Below, piece by piece: positions 63,827 through 64,000 of a DNA stretch of 64,000 nucleotides (positions are counted from its first letter, which is position 1; the number at the start of each line of letters is the position of its first letter). This DNA comes from Bog-473 sp036502025 (GTDB taxonomy: Bacteria > Actinomycetota > Acidimicrobiia > Acidimicrobiales > RAAP-2), in NCBI GenBank assembly GCA_036502025.1, contig DASXZJ010000139.1, positions 1 to 64,000 of the forward strand, written 5' to 3'. The notes beneath the pieces are model-generated. The model did not search any database, was not told where the DNA came from, and saw only the letters and a program-made list of their open reading frames with translations. Made by a program: the position numbers and the translations under genes.

Positions 63827-64000
63827 ATGGTCCCGGTTCGACAGTCCGCAGATGTTCGGCGAGCCTCCATCTTGCGGGCGGCCGTGGTGGAGTTCGGCCG
63901 GTCCGGGTATGCCGGCACATCGACCGAGGCCATCGCCAAGCGAGCCGGCATTTCGCAGCCCTACATCTTCCGCCTCTTCGGGACCAAGAAAGAACTCTTC
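63827..64000 (+). CDS. TetR family transcriptional regulator (5' part only)
   Basis: The first 58 codons of a TetR-type repressor; the rest is beyond the window. The helix-turn-helix is complete: RRASILRAAVVEFGRSGYAG, then STEAIAKRAGISQPYIFRLF and the conserved GTKKELF. The effector domain is not seen, so neither ligand nor targets can be proposed beyond its own promoter. Confidence 0.9.
   Translation, partial: MVPVRQSADVRRASILRAAVVEFGRSGYAGTSTEAIAKRAGISQPYIFRLFGTKKELF

Overview
The window is a contiguous stretch of a very GC-rich actinobacterial chromosome, almost fully coding, with 65 protein genes and no tRNA, rRNA, IS element or CRISPR array that I can see. Gene content and order (aroCKBQ-pepQ-efp-nusB-pyr operon-mihF-gmk-rpoZ-coaBC-metK-priA-def-fmt-rpe-rib; infC-rpmI-rplT-trmH-pheST-argCJBDFRGH) are typical of Actinomycetota. 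An mIHF gene, a degenerate PriA, PyrR-controlled pyr genes and an EF-P next to nusB fit that phylum. The absence of several usual mycobacterial or Streptomyces neighbours makes a deep lineage such as Acidimicrobiia plausible; that placement is an inference.

Layout. 1-3.3 kb: a secreted S53 (sedolisin) peptidase. 3.3-4.5 kb: an NfuA-like Fe-S protein and a ParB-fold hypothetical. 4.5-9.8 kb: shikimate genes, an M24 peptidase, EF-P and NusB. 9.8-11.5 kb: a small GntR regulator with a membrane-anchored NHL-repeat protein, inserted between nusB and pyrR and preceded by a perfect palindromic operator. 11.6-20.8 kb: the pyrimidine operon pyrR-B-C-carA-B-pyrD-F, with a textbook PyrR-binding RNA loop just upstream of the pyrR Shine-Dalgarno. 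20.8-29.5 kb: mihF, gmk, rpoZ, coaBC, metK, priA, def, fmt, a Tam-like methyltransferase and rpe. 29.5-35.4 kb: a six-gene aminophosphonate-type uptake and degradation island (FAD amine oxidase, phosphonatase-like HAD hydrolase, complete ABC importer) sitting between rpe and ribD. 35.5-38.4 kb: ribD-ribBA-ribH without ribE. 38.5-41.7 kb: an alpha/beta hydrolase, a divergent thioesterase, hisG, a cold-shock-like protein and a small conserved hypothetical. 41.7-47.7 kb: infC-rpmI-rplT-trmH-pheS-pheT. 47.8-52.7 kb: a tandem-GNAT protein facing an ABC-2 exporter/two-component operon. 52.9-61.4 kb: the complete arginine operon argCJBDFRGH. 61.5-64 kb: 3-methyladenine glycosylase, a GT87 membrane glycosyltransferase and the start of a TetR regulator cut by the window edge.

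Genes within operons overlap by 4 (ATGA/GTGA) or 8 bases and are probably translationally coupled. Genes that open transcription units repeatedly show TANNNT exactly six bases before the start codon and no Shine-Dalgarno, i.e. leaderless mRNAs. Two genes have no standard start codon: infC must start at ATC, and the SpoU/TrmH rRNA methyltransferase at a CTG overlapping the rplT stop. The most unusual features are the island between rpe and ribD, a KstR-type operator covering the promoter of the riboflavin genes, the GntR/NHL pair with its operator, a class 1B PyrD without pyrK, and the PyrR loop.
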